Below are positions 53,501 through 60,521 of a stretch of 64,000 nt of DNA, one piece after another. The stretch comes from Nemorincola caseinilytica (GTDB lineage Bacteria > Bacteroidota > Bacteroidia > Chitinophagales > Chitinophagaceae): positions 124,001-188,000 of the forward strand of contig NZ_BAABFA010000005.1 in assembly GCF_039540515.1 (NCBI RefSeq), written 5' to 3'. Positions within the stretch are counted from its first letter, which is position 1. Every line of letters starts with the position of its first letter. A program made the translations under genes and the position numbers. The notes beneath the pieces were generated by a model. The model saw nothing but the letters and a program-made list of their open reading frames with translations, ran no database searches and was not told the origin of the DNA.

Positions 53501-56500
53501 TTATCTTCTGCTTCGGTGCAGAACCCTACGGCCACACCTACTGCTACAGGCATATACTCGCTCACGGTGAGCGATGGTACCGCCCGCCCGGGTTGTGCGC
53601 CTGCAACTATCTATACTACCAGTGTGACAGTGAACGCCAAGCCCGTTGCCGCACCGGCAAACGATGGTTACATATGTAATGGTGGTACGGTGAACCTGAC
53701 AGCGAACCCATCGGGTGGTGCGAACACATTCACATGGAGTGGCTCCTCGCTTTCTTCGGGCGCTGCACAGGACCCTACTGCTACACCTACTGCTACAGGT
53801 GTGTACTCGCTCACAGTTAGCGATGGTAGTACGCAGCCCGGTTGTGCCCCTGCAACGGTGTATACTACCGAGGTCACTGTTAATGCCAAACCCATAGCAG
53901 CCCCTGCCAACAGCGGCTCTATATGTAATGGTGGTACAGTGACCCTGAATGCCAACCCCGCCGGTGGCGCTACTACATTCACATGGAGTGGCCCGGCGCT
54001 TTCTGCTACAGGTGTGCAGGATCCCACTGCTACCCCCAATACTACCGCCACATATTCGCTTACTGTGAGCGATGGTAGTGGAAGGTCGGGATGCAGTCCT
54101 GCTACAGTATATACTACAGAGGTAACGGTAGATCCTACCCCTGTAGCTGCACCTGCCAATAATGGTTACATCTGCGAAGGCGGTACAGTGACCCTCTCGG
54201 CCAACCCATCGGGCGGAGCGAATACATATGTATGGAGCGGCACATCACTTGCATCTACCACAGCATCTAACCCCACCGCTACACCGGTAACTACGGGTGT
54301 TTACTCACTTACGGTGAGCGATGGTACTACCCGTCCCGGTTGTGCACCTGCTACTGTTTATACCACAGAGGTGACCGTGCATGCTGCACCAACTGCCGCA
54401 CCCACCAACGATGGGCCGATATGCGCAGGCGGCACTGTGAATATAGATGCCAACCCTGCCAATGGAGCATCGGTATACACATGGAGTGGGGCAGGGCTTG
54501 CTTCCAATACCTCTGCCAGCACTACGGGTACACCTGCATCTACAAGGACGTATTCGCTCACTGTGAGCGATGGCAGCGGCAAGCCCGGTTGTGCGCCTGC
54601 TACCATTTATACTACAGAGGTCACTGTGAAGCCCATCCCTACACTTTCGGATGCGTCTAACAATGGTCCTGTATGTGAGGGTGCCACCCTGCAACTCAAT
54701 GCCAATAGCTCAGCGAATGTGACGGACTACTCATGGAGCGGCCCTGTGGCTATTACCGATGCTGCTACGGCTGCTGCTACAGTGCCGGGTTCTACTACTG
54801 CGGCTACAGGTGTCTATACCGTTACATTGAACAATGGTGCAGGTTCCGGCTGCCAGAAGACCTACACCACATCGGCCACGGTCAATACCGTGCCTGTAGT
54901 TACAGGCATAACGCCTTCTACTGTAGATATGTGTATCAATGCGCCGCTTACGCTCAATGCTTCCGGCGCATCGGGTAGCGGCACACTTATATCTTACAAC
55001 TGGACAGGCCCCAACAGCTATACTGCCACTACCTCGAGTGCGTCGGCCATGCTTACACCGGCCACTACGCTGGCAAGCGGCAGCTACTCGCTCTCTGTCA
55101 CTTATAGCGGCGATGGCTGTACCAGCAATGGTATAGCATCGGCCGATGTGACCGTGAAAGACCTGCCGGTGATAGGCTCTGTGACCATTACCCCAACACT
55201 GCTCTGCGCATCCGATGTCCTCACCCTGGGTGGTGATGGCGCTTCGGGCGATGGTACGCTTGTGTCTTATAACTGGAGCGGCCCCAACAGCTATAGCAGC
55301 ACTACGGCCGCTTCTACCCAGACCTACACCATACCCGGCGCTGTGGCCAATGGCTCTTACTCGCTCACTGTTACCTATACAGGTACGGGCTGTACCAGCG
55401 CAGCGGTAGCATCGGCTGTACTTACAGTTAACCCTGCGCCCAATGCGGGTACTGTAACAGGTACTGCTATAGTGTGTGAGGCCGCTACTACCACATTCGC
55501 AGGCTCGGTATCGGGCGGTGTATGGAGCAGCGGTACTTCCTCTGTAGCTACAGTAGGTACCTCGGGTATAGTAAGTGGTGTAGCTGCGGGTACGGCCACT
55601 ATATCTTACTCTGTTACCAATATGTGCGGTACGGCCGTGGCTACACGCATAGCTACGGTGAACCCACTGCCCAATGCAGGTACACTTTCCGGCACGGCCG
55701 CGCTCTGCCCTGCTGTTACTGCTACCTTCACCAGCACTGTGGCCGGTGGTACATGGACCAGCGCCAGTACGGGCATAGCTACTGTGGGTAGCAGCTCGGG
55801 TATGGTCACAGGGGTGGCTTCGGGTACTACTACCATATCTTATGCCACTACCAATAGCTGCGGCACTGCATATGCCATGCGCGATGTGACCGTGTCCCCA
55901 ACACCTGTGGCCGGTACGCTGTCCGGTACATACAGTGTTTGCCCGGGTGCTACCACTACACTGTCCAGCACGGTGGCAGGCGGAACATGGAGCAGTGCCG
56001 CCACAGGTACTGCTACCGTGGGCAGCAGCACAGGTGTGGTGACGGGTGTAGCTGCAGGTACGGTAAGCATTTCTTACACAGTTACCAGCATATGTGGAGA
56101 AACAGCTACAGCCGCCAATACCGTTACCGTGAATGCATCGCCTGATGCAGGCACCCTCTCGGGCGACAGCCAGGTGTGCCAGGGCACAGGTACTGTACTT
56201 ACCAGCACTGTAACGGGCGGTACATGGAATTCCTCATCTACGGGTGTGGCCACTGTTAGTTCGGCAGGCCTTGTGTTCGGTACTGCGCCGGGTACATCTA
56301 CCATCTCGTACTCTGTTAGCAATGTGTGCGGTACAGATGTGGCTACAAAGGTGATGACGGTGAATGTAGTGAACATACCCTCTATGACCATAGATGCAGA
56401 TCCGGGTACTACAGTGGTATCGGGCTCAGAGGTCACATTCACTGCTCATGTTATCAATGCCGGTACTTCGCCCCAGTATAAGTGGTATGTGAATAGTACC

Positions 56501-56926
56501 CTTGTGCCCGGCGCCACTACCAATGTGTACACCACATCTTCGCTGGTGAATGGCGACGAGATAATGTGTACCGAACAGGGCACAGGCCTGTGCGACTACA
56601 GTACCTTCAACAAAATAAAGGTACAGGTAACGAACGCGGTGGTACTGGTAGATGTTGCCGCCATAGATGTGCGCGTAACGCCTAACCCAAGCAAGGGAAC
56701 ATTTACCGTGACCAGCTCGCTGGGTGTGAATACCGATGAGGAGCTAACACTGGATGTGACCGACATGCTGGGCCGTACCATATACACCAGTAAGACACTG
56801 GCCAAAGCAGGTAAGGTAAGCCAGCAGGTAACGCTCGACAATGCGCTTGCCAATGGCATGTTCCTGCTGAATGTTCGCACTGCAACAGGTGGTGGAAAGG
56901 TGTTCCACATCATTATTGAAAGATAA
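47564..56926 (+). CDS. Giant T9SS surface protein with GEVED domain and tandem Ig-like array
   Basis: This 3,120-residue protein has a long signal peptide (38 residues, ending RSNAQ). The N-terminal beta domain (about 40-270) resembles surface proteins with VWVNSNGYITFG. A GEVED domain follows at about 430-550 (GGVFIDFNDDGLFTGTGEQV). An MAM/choice-of-anchor-like jelly roll lies at about 880-1060 (PLLQNFDNSTIASLSPNCW). Big_2-type units come next. A 12-unit tandem array lies at 51668-54643, then two TPS...LT.SG..SGSGTLISYNW units, four GTLSGT.xxCP units and a T9SS C-terminal domain (VTPNPSKGTFTV). The protein is exported by T9SS and probably acts as an adhesin or surface filament. No enzyme domain is visible. 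Composition is dominated by Thr, Ser, Gly, Ala and Val. Confidence 0.94.
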   Translation: MNRSSLRTSSIGRSYGTLGRMFFTGMLLLCAIVRSNAQVATNYTFSAVNRTYSTALTGATTLFPSGWSAMVANVPLPFVFYFNGKGYSSVWVNSNGYITFGATAPLPSFANPISNNNGFDGSVSAFGFNNPGETAPLVDANNANPIIYGTQTSGSNTVFVIQWAGAWKQLGKPVVGGAENINFQIRLVQNTNVIEIMYGSCTSNITYGALFNLWSPVVGIGGASITDFNTRKKTVTAAWSTANTTAATSAADFVLFDGGGNSVPSGLTFLWTPTTTPGACSSTPAAPTAIASVGVACPTRPFAVSLAGLPAVTGLTFQWQSSATGLPNSFTNIPGATNPAYTSVPTASTHYSCRVSCGASTVSSTSVGVGYESACPTDPTYLYSVWYRTEYEGYQTRIGTIVLPPGINTCGSSISELSLSASGHSQGYITGTCANIIDLTYLPAIRMQVGTTYTGGTLTAAYANTVQGGVFIDFNDDGLFTGTGEQVSTITNFTNASSGNMTITIPSLVGGAYYGLHRMRIRSIWGATVTSADSYSGTAYGGNAKDFLVAIMPPDQTVAASPVAAPASICAPGAVETLTSTLNVAGGTVPGRTYTYTWTGPSGFGTSVSSSSNTTTFTPTSTAFSGVYSVIPVSSGARACNAGTVNVIVAASVSAPTNPPSSALAISGNTYQGATISFTPFATAPDGYLVVASPSSTAPSNPVDGTTYATGLTGTFGAGSIVVSGSVYGSAPPYSTAALSSNSRYYIYVYPFNIDCSGPKYYTGYPVLINNTLTTCIAPPTGLTATLPTGSTVDLSWTAAVSGGNPATVVAPGAYTYTVHAYLDAALTTEAIGYPVTGITGTSYVASGLGVGTTYYFVITSTAPGATCGSNSTSASSTTTCTGAAGVPLLQNFDNSTIASLSPNCWTGNAGQAGGSGGVYRNGGYFAAPMPPVSGLNYYLFNGSSYIAAATYPNQWLMSPGLSLTPGTYNVRFWYRTNSTWGGLKVQYTTNATLPTNLMADMTGATNIGTPLGSFTAGIWTLYSGSMTITTAGTYYVGINAILQSATLCLNMGIEDIEICRVPNVTVSNGTPPYCATATVNLSSAGSTGINQYSWAGPAGFTSTLANPVVSGLGVGSYTYSLTAVNDPTASGYGGYCSTGPITTSFTVNPGPDPITGTGTICPGETLTLSTTPMSGVWSSSTPAVGTVSTSGVVTGIAAGTTIISYTTSCGGSSTTVVTVNFPAGSILGNASVCQGLTQTLTGSIGGGTWTSSNTTVATIGTSSGIVSGLTTGTSNITYYMGSCRVSTQVTVVAPLPSITGTLSVCPTSTSTLGNTTGGGTWASSNSNATVGPSSSTVTGVAPGTSVITYTQGVCYTTTVMTIVPLPTASPTIDPNICLGGSTNLTANPSGSTNTYSWSGSGVVAPAAANTSASPASSTSYILTVSNSSITGCPTSTYTLAVTVDLPPVASPTNSGVICNGGTVSLTANPGGSTTNYLWSGPSLSSATAANPTATPTTNTTYTLTVTNGTTNSGCSNTFTTAVTVNATPTAAPTNNGYICNGGTVTLTANPAGGANTYTWSGTGLSSTTAANPTATPSSNAVYSLTVSNGTANPGCSPTTVYTTSVTVNSVPTAAPTNSGSICNGGTVTLNANPANGASAYSWSGAGLSSASAQSPAATPTSTTVYSLTVSDGSGKPGCSPATIYTTQVTVDPKPVAAPANNGYICNGGTVNLTANPSGGANTFTWSGSALSSTSVQNPTATPTTTSVYTITVSDGTGRPGCAPSTMYTTTVSVNATPTAAPANNGHICQGGTVNLSANPAGGSNTYTWSGSFLGSTTAQNPTANPTVTGTYSLVVSDGSTQPGCAPATVYTTQVTVNNVPTAVPTNSGSICNGGTVTLNANPANGATTYAWSGTGLSSGSAQNPTATPTSTTTYSLTVSDGSGHSGCSPATIYTTQVTVDPKPVAAPANNGYICNGGTVNLTANPSGGANTFTWSGSSLSSASVQNPTATPTATGIYSLTVSDGTARPGCAPATIYTTSVTVNAKPVAAPANDGYICNGGTVNLTANPSGGANTFTWSGSSLSSGAAQDPTATPTATGVYSLTVSDGSTQPGCAPATVYTTEVTVNAKPIAAPANSGSICNGGTVTLNANPAGGATTFTWSGPALSATGVQDPTATPNTTATYSLTVSDGSGRSGCSPATVYTTEVTVDPTPVAAPANNGYICEGGTVTLSANPSGGANTYVWSGTSLASTTASNPTATPVTTGVYSLTVSDGTTRPGCAPATVYTTEVTVHAAPTAAPTNDGPICAGGTVNIDANPANGASVYTWSGAGLASNTSASTTGTPASTRTYSLTVSDGSGKPGCAPATIYTTEVTVKPIPTLSDASNNGPVCEGATLQLNANSSANVTDYSWSGPVAITDAATAAATVPGSTTAATGVYTVTLNNGAGSGCQKTYTTSATVNTVPVVTGITPSTVDMCINAPLTLNASGASGSGTLISYNWTGPNSYTATTSSASAMLTPATTLASGSYSLSVTYSGDGCTSNGIASADVTVKDLPVIGSVTITPTLLCASDVLTLGGDGASGDGTLVSYNWSGPNSYSSTTAASTQTYTIPGAVANGSYSLTVTYTGTGCTSAAVASAVLTVNPAPNAGTVTGTAIVCEAATTTFAGSVSGGVWSSGTSSVATVGTSGIVSGVAAGTATISYSVTNMCGTAVATRIATVNPLPNAGTLSGTAALCPAVTATFTSTVAGGTWTSASTGIATVGSSSGMVTGVASGTTTISYATTNSCGTAYAMRDVTVSPTPVAGTLSGTYSVCPGATTTLSSTVAGGTWSSAATGTATVGSSTGVVTGVAAGTVSISYTVTSICGETATAANTVTVNASPDAGTLSGDSQVCQGTGTVLTSTVTGGTWNSSSTGVATVSSAGLVFGTAPGTSTISYSVSNVCGTDVATKVMTVNVVNIPSMTIDADPGTTVVSGSEVTFTAHVINAGTSPQYKWYVNSTLVPGATTNVYTTSSLVNGDEIMCTEQGTGLCDYSTFNKIKVQVTNAVVLVDVAAIDVRVTPNPSKGTFTVTSSLGVNTDEELTLDVTDMLGRTIYTSKTLAKAGKVSQQVTLDNALANGMFLLNVRTATGGGKVFHIIIER
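51668..54643 (+). repeat. Twelve-unit tandem coding repeat with a three-unit super-repeat
   Basis: The first two units are 81 codons and the next ten are exactly 83 codons (249 bp). Unit starts are 51668, 51911, 52154 and then every 249 bp to 54395. Each unit reads A.P.N.G.IC.GGTV.L.ANP, then WSG, TATPT, YSLTVSDG, PGC.PAT.YTT.VTV. From 52403 the units alternate in threes: units starting at 52403, 53150 and 53897 share NSGSIC...LNANPA and GCSPAT. The next in each triplet share NNGYIC and RPGCAP, and the third members also share GCAPAT. The super-period is 747 bp. Confidence 0.93.
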
Positions 56927-56940
56927 TGGTCGCCACCATA

Positions 56941-56983
56941 TACAAAATGAAAGCGCCGTGATACACGGCGCTTTCATTTTGTA
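56941..56983. terminator. 20-bp hairpin, bidirectional terminator
   Basis: The arms 56941-56960 and 56964-56983 are perfect reverse complements around an ATA loop. The GCGCCGTG core is flanked by A-rich and T-rich sides. It serves both the 3,120-residue gene and the convergent sod gene. Confidence 0.9.
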
Positions 56984-57018
56984 TGATATTATATAAGGTA
57001 ATCTTTACAGAGAAGATA

Positions 57019-57621
57019 TCACAGTGCTGCTTCGTAGCGCTTTGCTACTTCGGCCCAGTTCACTACGTTCCATATAGCGTTCAGGTAGTCGGGGCGTTTG
57101 TTCTGGTATTTCAGGTAGTAGGCGTGCTCCCATACGTCTATACCCAGTATCGGTGTACCCTTTACCTCGGCTACATCCATCAGTGGGTTGTCCTGGTTGG
57201 GGGTAGAGCTTACGGCAAGTTTACCATCGCTTACCAGCAGCCATGCCCAGCCGCTGCCGAAGCGGGTAGTACCTGCAGTGTTCATTTTTTCTTTCAGGCC
57301 GTCCAGCGATCCGAAGGTCTCGTTTATGGCCTCTGCCAGTTTGCCTGCTGGTGCGCTGTTGTTACCAACCAGTATGCTCCAGAAAAGAGAGTGGTTGTAA
57401 TGGCCACCACCATTGTTGCGTACCGCAGCAGGGTAGGCCGATATGTTGCTCATCAGCTCTTCCAGCGACTTGTTCTCGCCATCGGTGCCGGCCAGGGCCT
57501 TGTTCAGGTTGTCTACATATGCCTGGTGGTGCTTGCCATGATGTATCTGCATTGTCTGTGCGTCGATGTGTGGTTCCAGTGCGTCGAAGCCATAAGGCAA
57601 TGCGGGAAGTGTATGTGCCAT
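57019..57621 (-). CDS. sodA: Superoxide dismutase, Mn/Fe family
   Basis: This 200-residue enzyme disproportionates superoxide. The metal ligands are visible: His27 (QIHHGKHHQAYV), His77 (GGGHYNHSLFW), Asp162 and His166 (DVWEHAYYLKY). Gly in NGGGH and Gln143 in the TPNQDNPLMD segment are the manganese-type arrangement, where iron enzymes place Gln at the first site; metal choice still needs biochemistry. No signal peptide, so cytoplasmic. A TAACTTTG box lies about 21 bp upstream. An OxyR homologue lies 3 kb away, a possible regulator. Confidence 0.95.
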   Translation of the reverse strand: MAHTLPALPYGFDALEPHIDAQTMQIHHGKHHQAYVDNLNKALAGTDGENKSLEELMSNISAYPAAVRNNGGGHYNHSLFWSILVGNNSAPAGKLAEAINETFGSLDGLKEKMNTAGTTRFGSGWAWLLVSDGKLAVSSTPNQDNPLMDVAEVKGTPILGIDVWEHAYYLKYQNKRPDYLNAIWNVVNWAEVAKRYEAAL

Positions 57622-57641
57622 AGTTTGGTTTTTTATTTGCT

Positions 57642-57649
57642 CAAAGTTA
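57642..57649 (-). promoter_or_regulatory. Predicted -7 box for sodA
   Basis: TAACTTTG on the minus strand, a perfect TAnnTTTG match about 21 bp ahead of the ATG. No clear -33 TTG at the usual spacing. Confidence 0.5.
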
Positions 57650-57858
57650 CGCTTCTCGGCAGCAATATCACAGGGCTAACGGATAAGTAATATACATAGC
57701 GGTATAGTAAAGTTCTCTTCTTATATATAATTACCTCAAGCACAAACATGGCCCGGTCACCGTCGGTGAATGATAGGTGAATGCAGCATTTTTATCGGGA
57801 GGTGTTTTTTGAGTTCTGGTGTTGGCTTGTACTTTTACACCGTAAAAAAACAACAACT

Positions 57859-58647
57859 ATGCAGAATCACGAAATAGACTATGTTATACACGGAGAGGAG
57901 ATGCAGTATGTGGAGGTAGAGCTAGACCCCATGGAGACCGCAGTGGCCGAGCCCGGCAGCTTTATGATGATGGATGAGGGCATCAGCATGGAGACCATTT
58001 TTGGCGATGGCAGCCAGCAGCAGGGCGGTCTTCTGAACAAGCTCTTCTCGGCAGGCAAGCGCCTCATAGTAGGCGAGAACCTCTTTATGACCGCCTATAC
58101 CAATGTAGGTACCGGCAAGAAAAAGGTATCGTTCGCATCGCCCTATCCCGGCAAGATCATTCCGCTGGACCTTATGAGGCTCGGCGGCCGTGTGGTATGC
58201 CAGAAAGATGCCTTCCTGTGCGCGGCCAAGGGTGTGGCCGTAGGTATAGAGTTCCAGCGCAAGCTGGGTACCGGCCTCTTTGGCGGCGAGGGCTTCATAA
58301 TGGAAAAGCTGGAAGGCGACGGTATGGCATTCGTACATGCGGGTGGCCATGTGCTGGAGCGCCACCTGCAGCCCGGCGAACTGCTGAAGGTAGATACCGG
58401 CTGTATAGTAGGCTTCACCGGCACGGTGAACTATGACATACAGTTCGTAGGCGGTATCAAGAATACCCTGTTCGGTGGCGAGGGTGTGTTCTTTGCCACA
58501 TTGCGCGGCCCCGGCACCGTATGGATACAGACACTGCCCATCAGCCGTTTGGCTGGTCGCATACTTGCCTATGGCGGTGGCCGCAGGAAGGAGGAAGGCA
58601 GCATACTGGGCGGCATCGGCAACCTCTTCGACGGCGACGGTCTGTAA
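57859..58647 (+). CDS. AIM24/TIGR00266 family protein
   Basis: This 262-residue cytoplasmic protein has the AIM24 pattern of repeated beta-sandwich units. Examples are MQYVEVELDPMETAVAEPGS, FMMMDEGISMET, GKIIPLDLMRLGGRVVCQKDAFLCA, GIEFQRKLGTGLFGGEGFIMEKLEG and GFTGTVNYDIQFVGG. It ends with GTVWIQTLPISRLA, a glycine-rich GGGRRKEEGS and GGIGNLFDGDGL. The family is widespread but of unknown biochemical function (the yeast member Aim24 is mitochondrial). The ATG at 57859 is preferred over the frame start at 57781, which adds an unrelated hydrophobic stretch. It is convergent with ilvE, with a hairpin between. Confidence 0.9.
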   Translation: MQNHEIDYVIHGEEMQYVEVELDPMETAVAEPGSFMMMDEGISMETIFGDGSQQQGGLLNKLFSAGKRLIVGENLFMTAYTNVGTGKKKVSFASPYPGKIIPLDLMRLGGRVVCQKDAFLCAAKGVAVGIEFQRKLGTGLFGGEGFIMEKLEGDGMAFVHAGGHVLERHLQPGELLKVDTGCIVGFTGTVNYDIQFVGGIKNTLFGGEGVFFATLRGPGTVWIQTLPISRLAGRILAYGGGRRKEEGSILGGIGNLFDGDGL

Positions 58648-58670
58648 ACGACAAATGCTTTATAACAGAA

Positions 58671-58702
58671 GAACGGCAGGCTATATGAATAGCGTGCCGT
58701 TC
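58671..58702. terminator. Hairpin between AIM24-family gene and ilvE
   Basis: An 8-bp stem GAACGGCA/TGCCGTTC continues into GCTAT/ATAGC across one G-G mismatch, followed by TTATTTATA on the plus side. Probably bidirectional. Confidence 0.65.
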
Positions 58703-58733
58703 CTTATTTATATATCGTCTGCACTTCTTATGC

Positions 58734-59804
58734 TCAGATGCGCACCAGCCAGTTGTGCGTATCGGTCTTGCGGCCATAGCGTATGTCTGCCAGTTCTTTC
58801 TTCAGCCAGTTGGCGTTCTCCCACTCTGTCAGCGGGGGTAGCTCCATCTTATCATCGCGATATGTAAGTGCATATATAGGCGCTATAGATGCCGCTGTAC
58901 CTGTACCGAAGGCCTCTTTCAACTGGCCGGCCTTGTATGCCGCTTCTATCTCGTCTATGCTCAGCGGGCGTTCTTCCACTGTCACACCTTTTTCGCGCAG
59001 CAGGGTTATCACGCTGTCGCGGGTCACACCTTCCAGTATGGTATCCTGTGCTATATCGGGGGTCACTACCTTATCGCCCAGTACAAAGAACACGTTCATG
59101 GTGCCTATCTCCTGCACATACTTGTGCTCAAAGCCGTCCGTCCACAGTATCTGGTCGTAGCCCATTTCCTTTACCTTCTGGGTAGGGTACATGCTCATGC
59201 CGTAGTTGCCGGCCGCCTTTGTGAAGCCTATACCACCGGGGAATGCACGCACATACTCGTCGTGTACATATATCGATACCGGCTTGTTGTAGTACGGGCC
59301 TGCAGGACTGGTGATGATGATGAACATGAACTTCTCTGCCGGGCGCACACCTATGAACTCATCTACGGCCAGCATAAAGGGGCGTATGTAGAGCGATGTA
59401 TCTTCCGATGTAGGTATCCAGTTGCGGTCCAGGTCTATGAGCTGGCGCAGGCCGTCTATGAACAGCTCTTCGGGCACGGCAGGCATGGCCATACGTTCGG
59501 CCGAGCGATTGAAACGTTTCCAGTTGTCATAAGGACGGAAGATGATGGGGTTGCCCTGTGGGTCTTTGTAGGCTTTTATACCTTCGAATATAGCCTGCCC
59601 ATAGTGCATAAAGGTGGTTGCCGGGCTCAGGCTCAGGTCTCCGTAGGGTTTTATTTCGGCTTGCTGCCAGGCGCCATTCTCATAACATGCCACAAGCATG
59701 TGGTCAGAGTATACCTTGCCGAACTGTATATTGGCGGGGTCTACTTCATTTATCCTGCTTTTCGATATTTTCGTTATGTTTATGTCTAGTGCAGCAACGC
59801 TCAT
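58734..59804 (-). CDS. ilvE: Branched-chain amino acid aminotransferase
   Basis: This 356-residue PLP enzyme of fold type IV catalyses the last step of valine, leucine and isoleucine synthesis. Landmarks are FMHYGQAIFEGIKAY (about 65-79), RPYDNWKRFNRSAERM, the Schiff-base Lys in IGFTKAAGNYG, VQEIGTMNVFF and TPDIAQDTILEGVTR, ending with EAFGTGTAASIAPI. The length and motifs match the BCAT group II common in Bacteroidota. The ATG at 59804 gives MSVAALDINI. No other ilv genes lie in the window. Confidence 0.94.
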   Translation of the reverse strand: MSVAALDINITKISKSRINEVDPANIQFGKVYSDHMLVACYENGAWQQAEIKPYGDLSLSPATTFMHYGQAIFEGIKAYKDPQGNPIIFRPYDNWKRFNRSAERMAMPAVPEELFIDGLRQLIDLDRNWIPTSEDTSLYIRPFMLAVDEFIGVRPAEKFMFIIITSPAGPYYNKPVSIYVHDEYVRAFPGGIGFTKAAGNYGMSMYPTQKVKEMGYDQILWTDGFEHKYVQEIGTMNVFFVLGDKVVTPDIAQDTILEGVTRDSVITLLREKGVTVEERPLSIDEIEAAYKAGQLKEAFGTGTAASIAPIYALTYRDDKMELPPLTEWENANWLKKELADIRYGRKTDTHNWLVRI

Positions 59805-59835
59805 ATTTCACAATTTATATTAATGTGATATTCCC

Positions 59836-59843
59836 TATTTTTG
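59836..59843 (+). promoter_or_regulatory. Predicted -7 box for the gene at 59962
   Basis: TATTTTTG on the plus strand, with a TTTA at about the -33 spacing (18 bp). It leaves a leader of about 115 nt, which contains a 24-codon frame (59870-59944). Confidence 0.4.
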
Positions 59844-59961
59844 CGCAAAGAAACGATTTTTTTCGGGAAATGGCTACCGTTCACGGCCATATGTGTGGTG
59901 GCGGGAAGGGAAAGGCGGTAGTTGCCGTTTTATATAGCATTTAATAAGCACGGATAAGAAG

Positions 59962-60447
59962 ATGAATTTGATAAGCTCCGACATAGTTACAACTGAATAT
60001 GATGTTTTCTGGCAGGATATCAGCAGTTTTGTTAAAGAAGATATGGGCCCTGCGCCGGTGCTGGTCATCACAGGCCCGCTGGCAAGTGGCAGCACCGATG
60101 AGGTACAGCTTCGCAAAATGCTGGATGCATGCAAACTGCAGCCGGGGCAGTACAACATAGTAGGTATAGCCGAGGGGGCAAAGGCCGCCTGGCACCAGTT
60201 CAGGCACAGGTTATCGCCCAGGGTAGTGCTGCTGCTGGGTATAGACCCCGGCAGGCTGGGTATATCGGCCCTGTTCAGGCTGTGTGAGCCCAACAGGTTC
60301 GATGGCGCCATATGGCTGCCAGCACCCGCTATAGCCGCCATGGAAAGGGAACCCGAGGTAAAGAAACAGCTCTGGCTGTCGGCCATGAAACCAGTACTGG
60401 TAGATAAGATATTCGGCGACCTAACATCTGCTGAAACAATGTTATAG
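59962..60447 (+). CDS. Conserved protein, possible DNA polymerase III psi-subunit-like
   Basis: This 161-residue cytoplasmic protein has the layout strand-helix-strand: VLVITGPLAS, LRKMLDACKLQPGQYNIVGI, VVLLLGIDPGRLGI, ending DGAIWLPAPAIAAMEREPEV with KKQLWLSAM. From memory, the psi subunit (HolD) of E. coli has matching features: L(R/K).L.(A/K)...P.Q, and a C-terminal SPAL..L..NP.....LW segment at the same spacing as APAI..M..EP.....LW here. A Bacteroidota counterpart of psi is therefore possible, but sequence identity is low and the start is longer. RBS-like GGATAAGAAG precedes the ATG. A LysR-type gene follows 75 bp downstream. Function otherwise unknown. Confidence 0.6.
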   Translation: MNLISSDIVTTEYDVFWQDISSFVKEDMGPAPVLVITGPLASGSTDEVQLRKMLDACKLQPGQYNIVGIAEGAKAAWHQFRHRLSPRVVLLLGIDPGRLGISALFRLCEPNRFDGAIWLPAPAIAAMEREPEVKKQLWLSAMKPVLVDKIFGDLTSAETML

Positions 60448-60495
60448 GATGTTTATATTATTGGTATAGATCTTTTCTATATCGCTTATTAATTG

Positions 60496-60503
60496 TATGT
60501 TTG
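60496..60503 (+). promoter_or_regulatory. Predicted -7 box for the OxyR gene
   Basis: TATGTTTG, a perfect TAnnTTTG match 18 bp ahead of the ATG. TTTC lies at about -33 spacing (18 bp). The leader would be very short. Confidence 0.35.
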
Positions 60504-60521
60504 TGGCATATATCCCCCATT

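Noticed and set aside
51668..54643. Regular array that might suggest CRISPR
   Set aside because: The units are 243-249 bp, in frame and coding throughout, with no short palindromic repeats or unique spacers.
59870..59944. 24-codon frame in the leader of the 59962 gene
   Set aside because: Glycine/lysine-rich with no recognised family and no clear ribosome site; likely chance.
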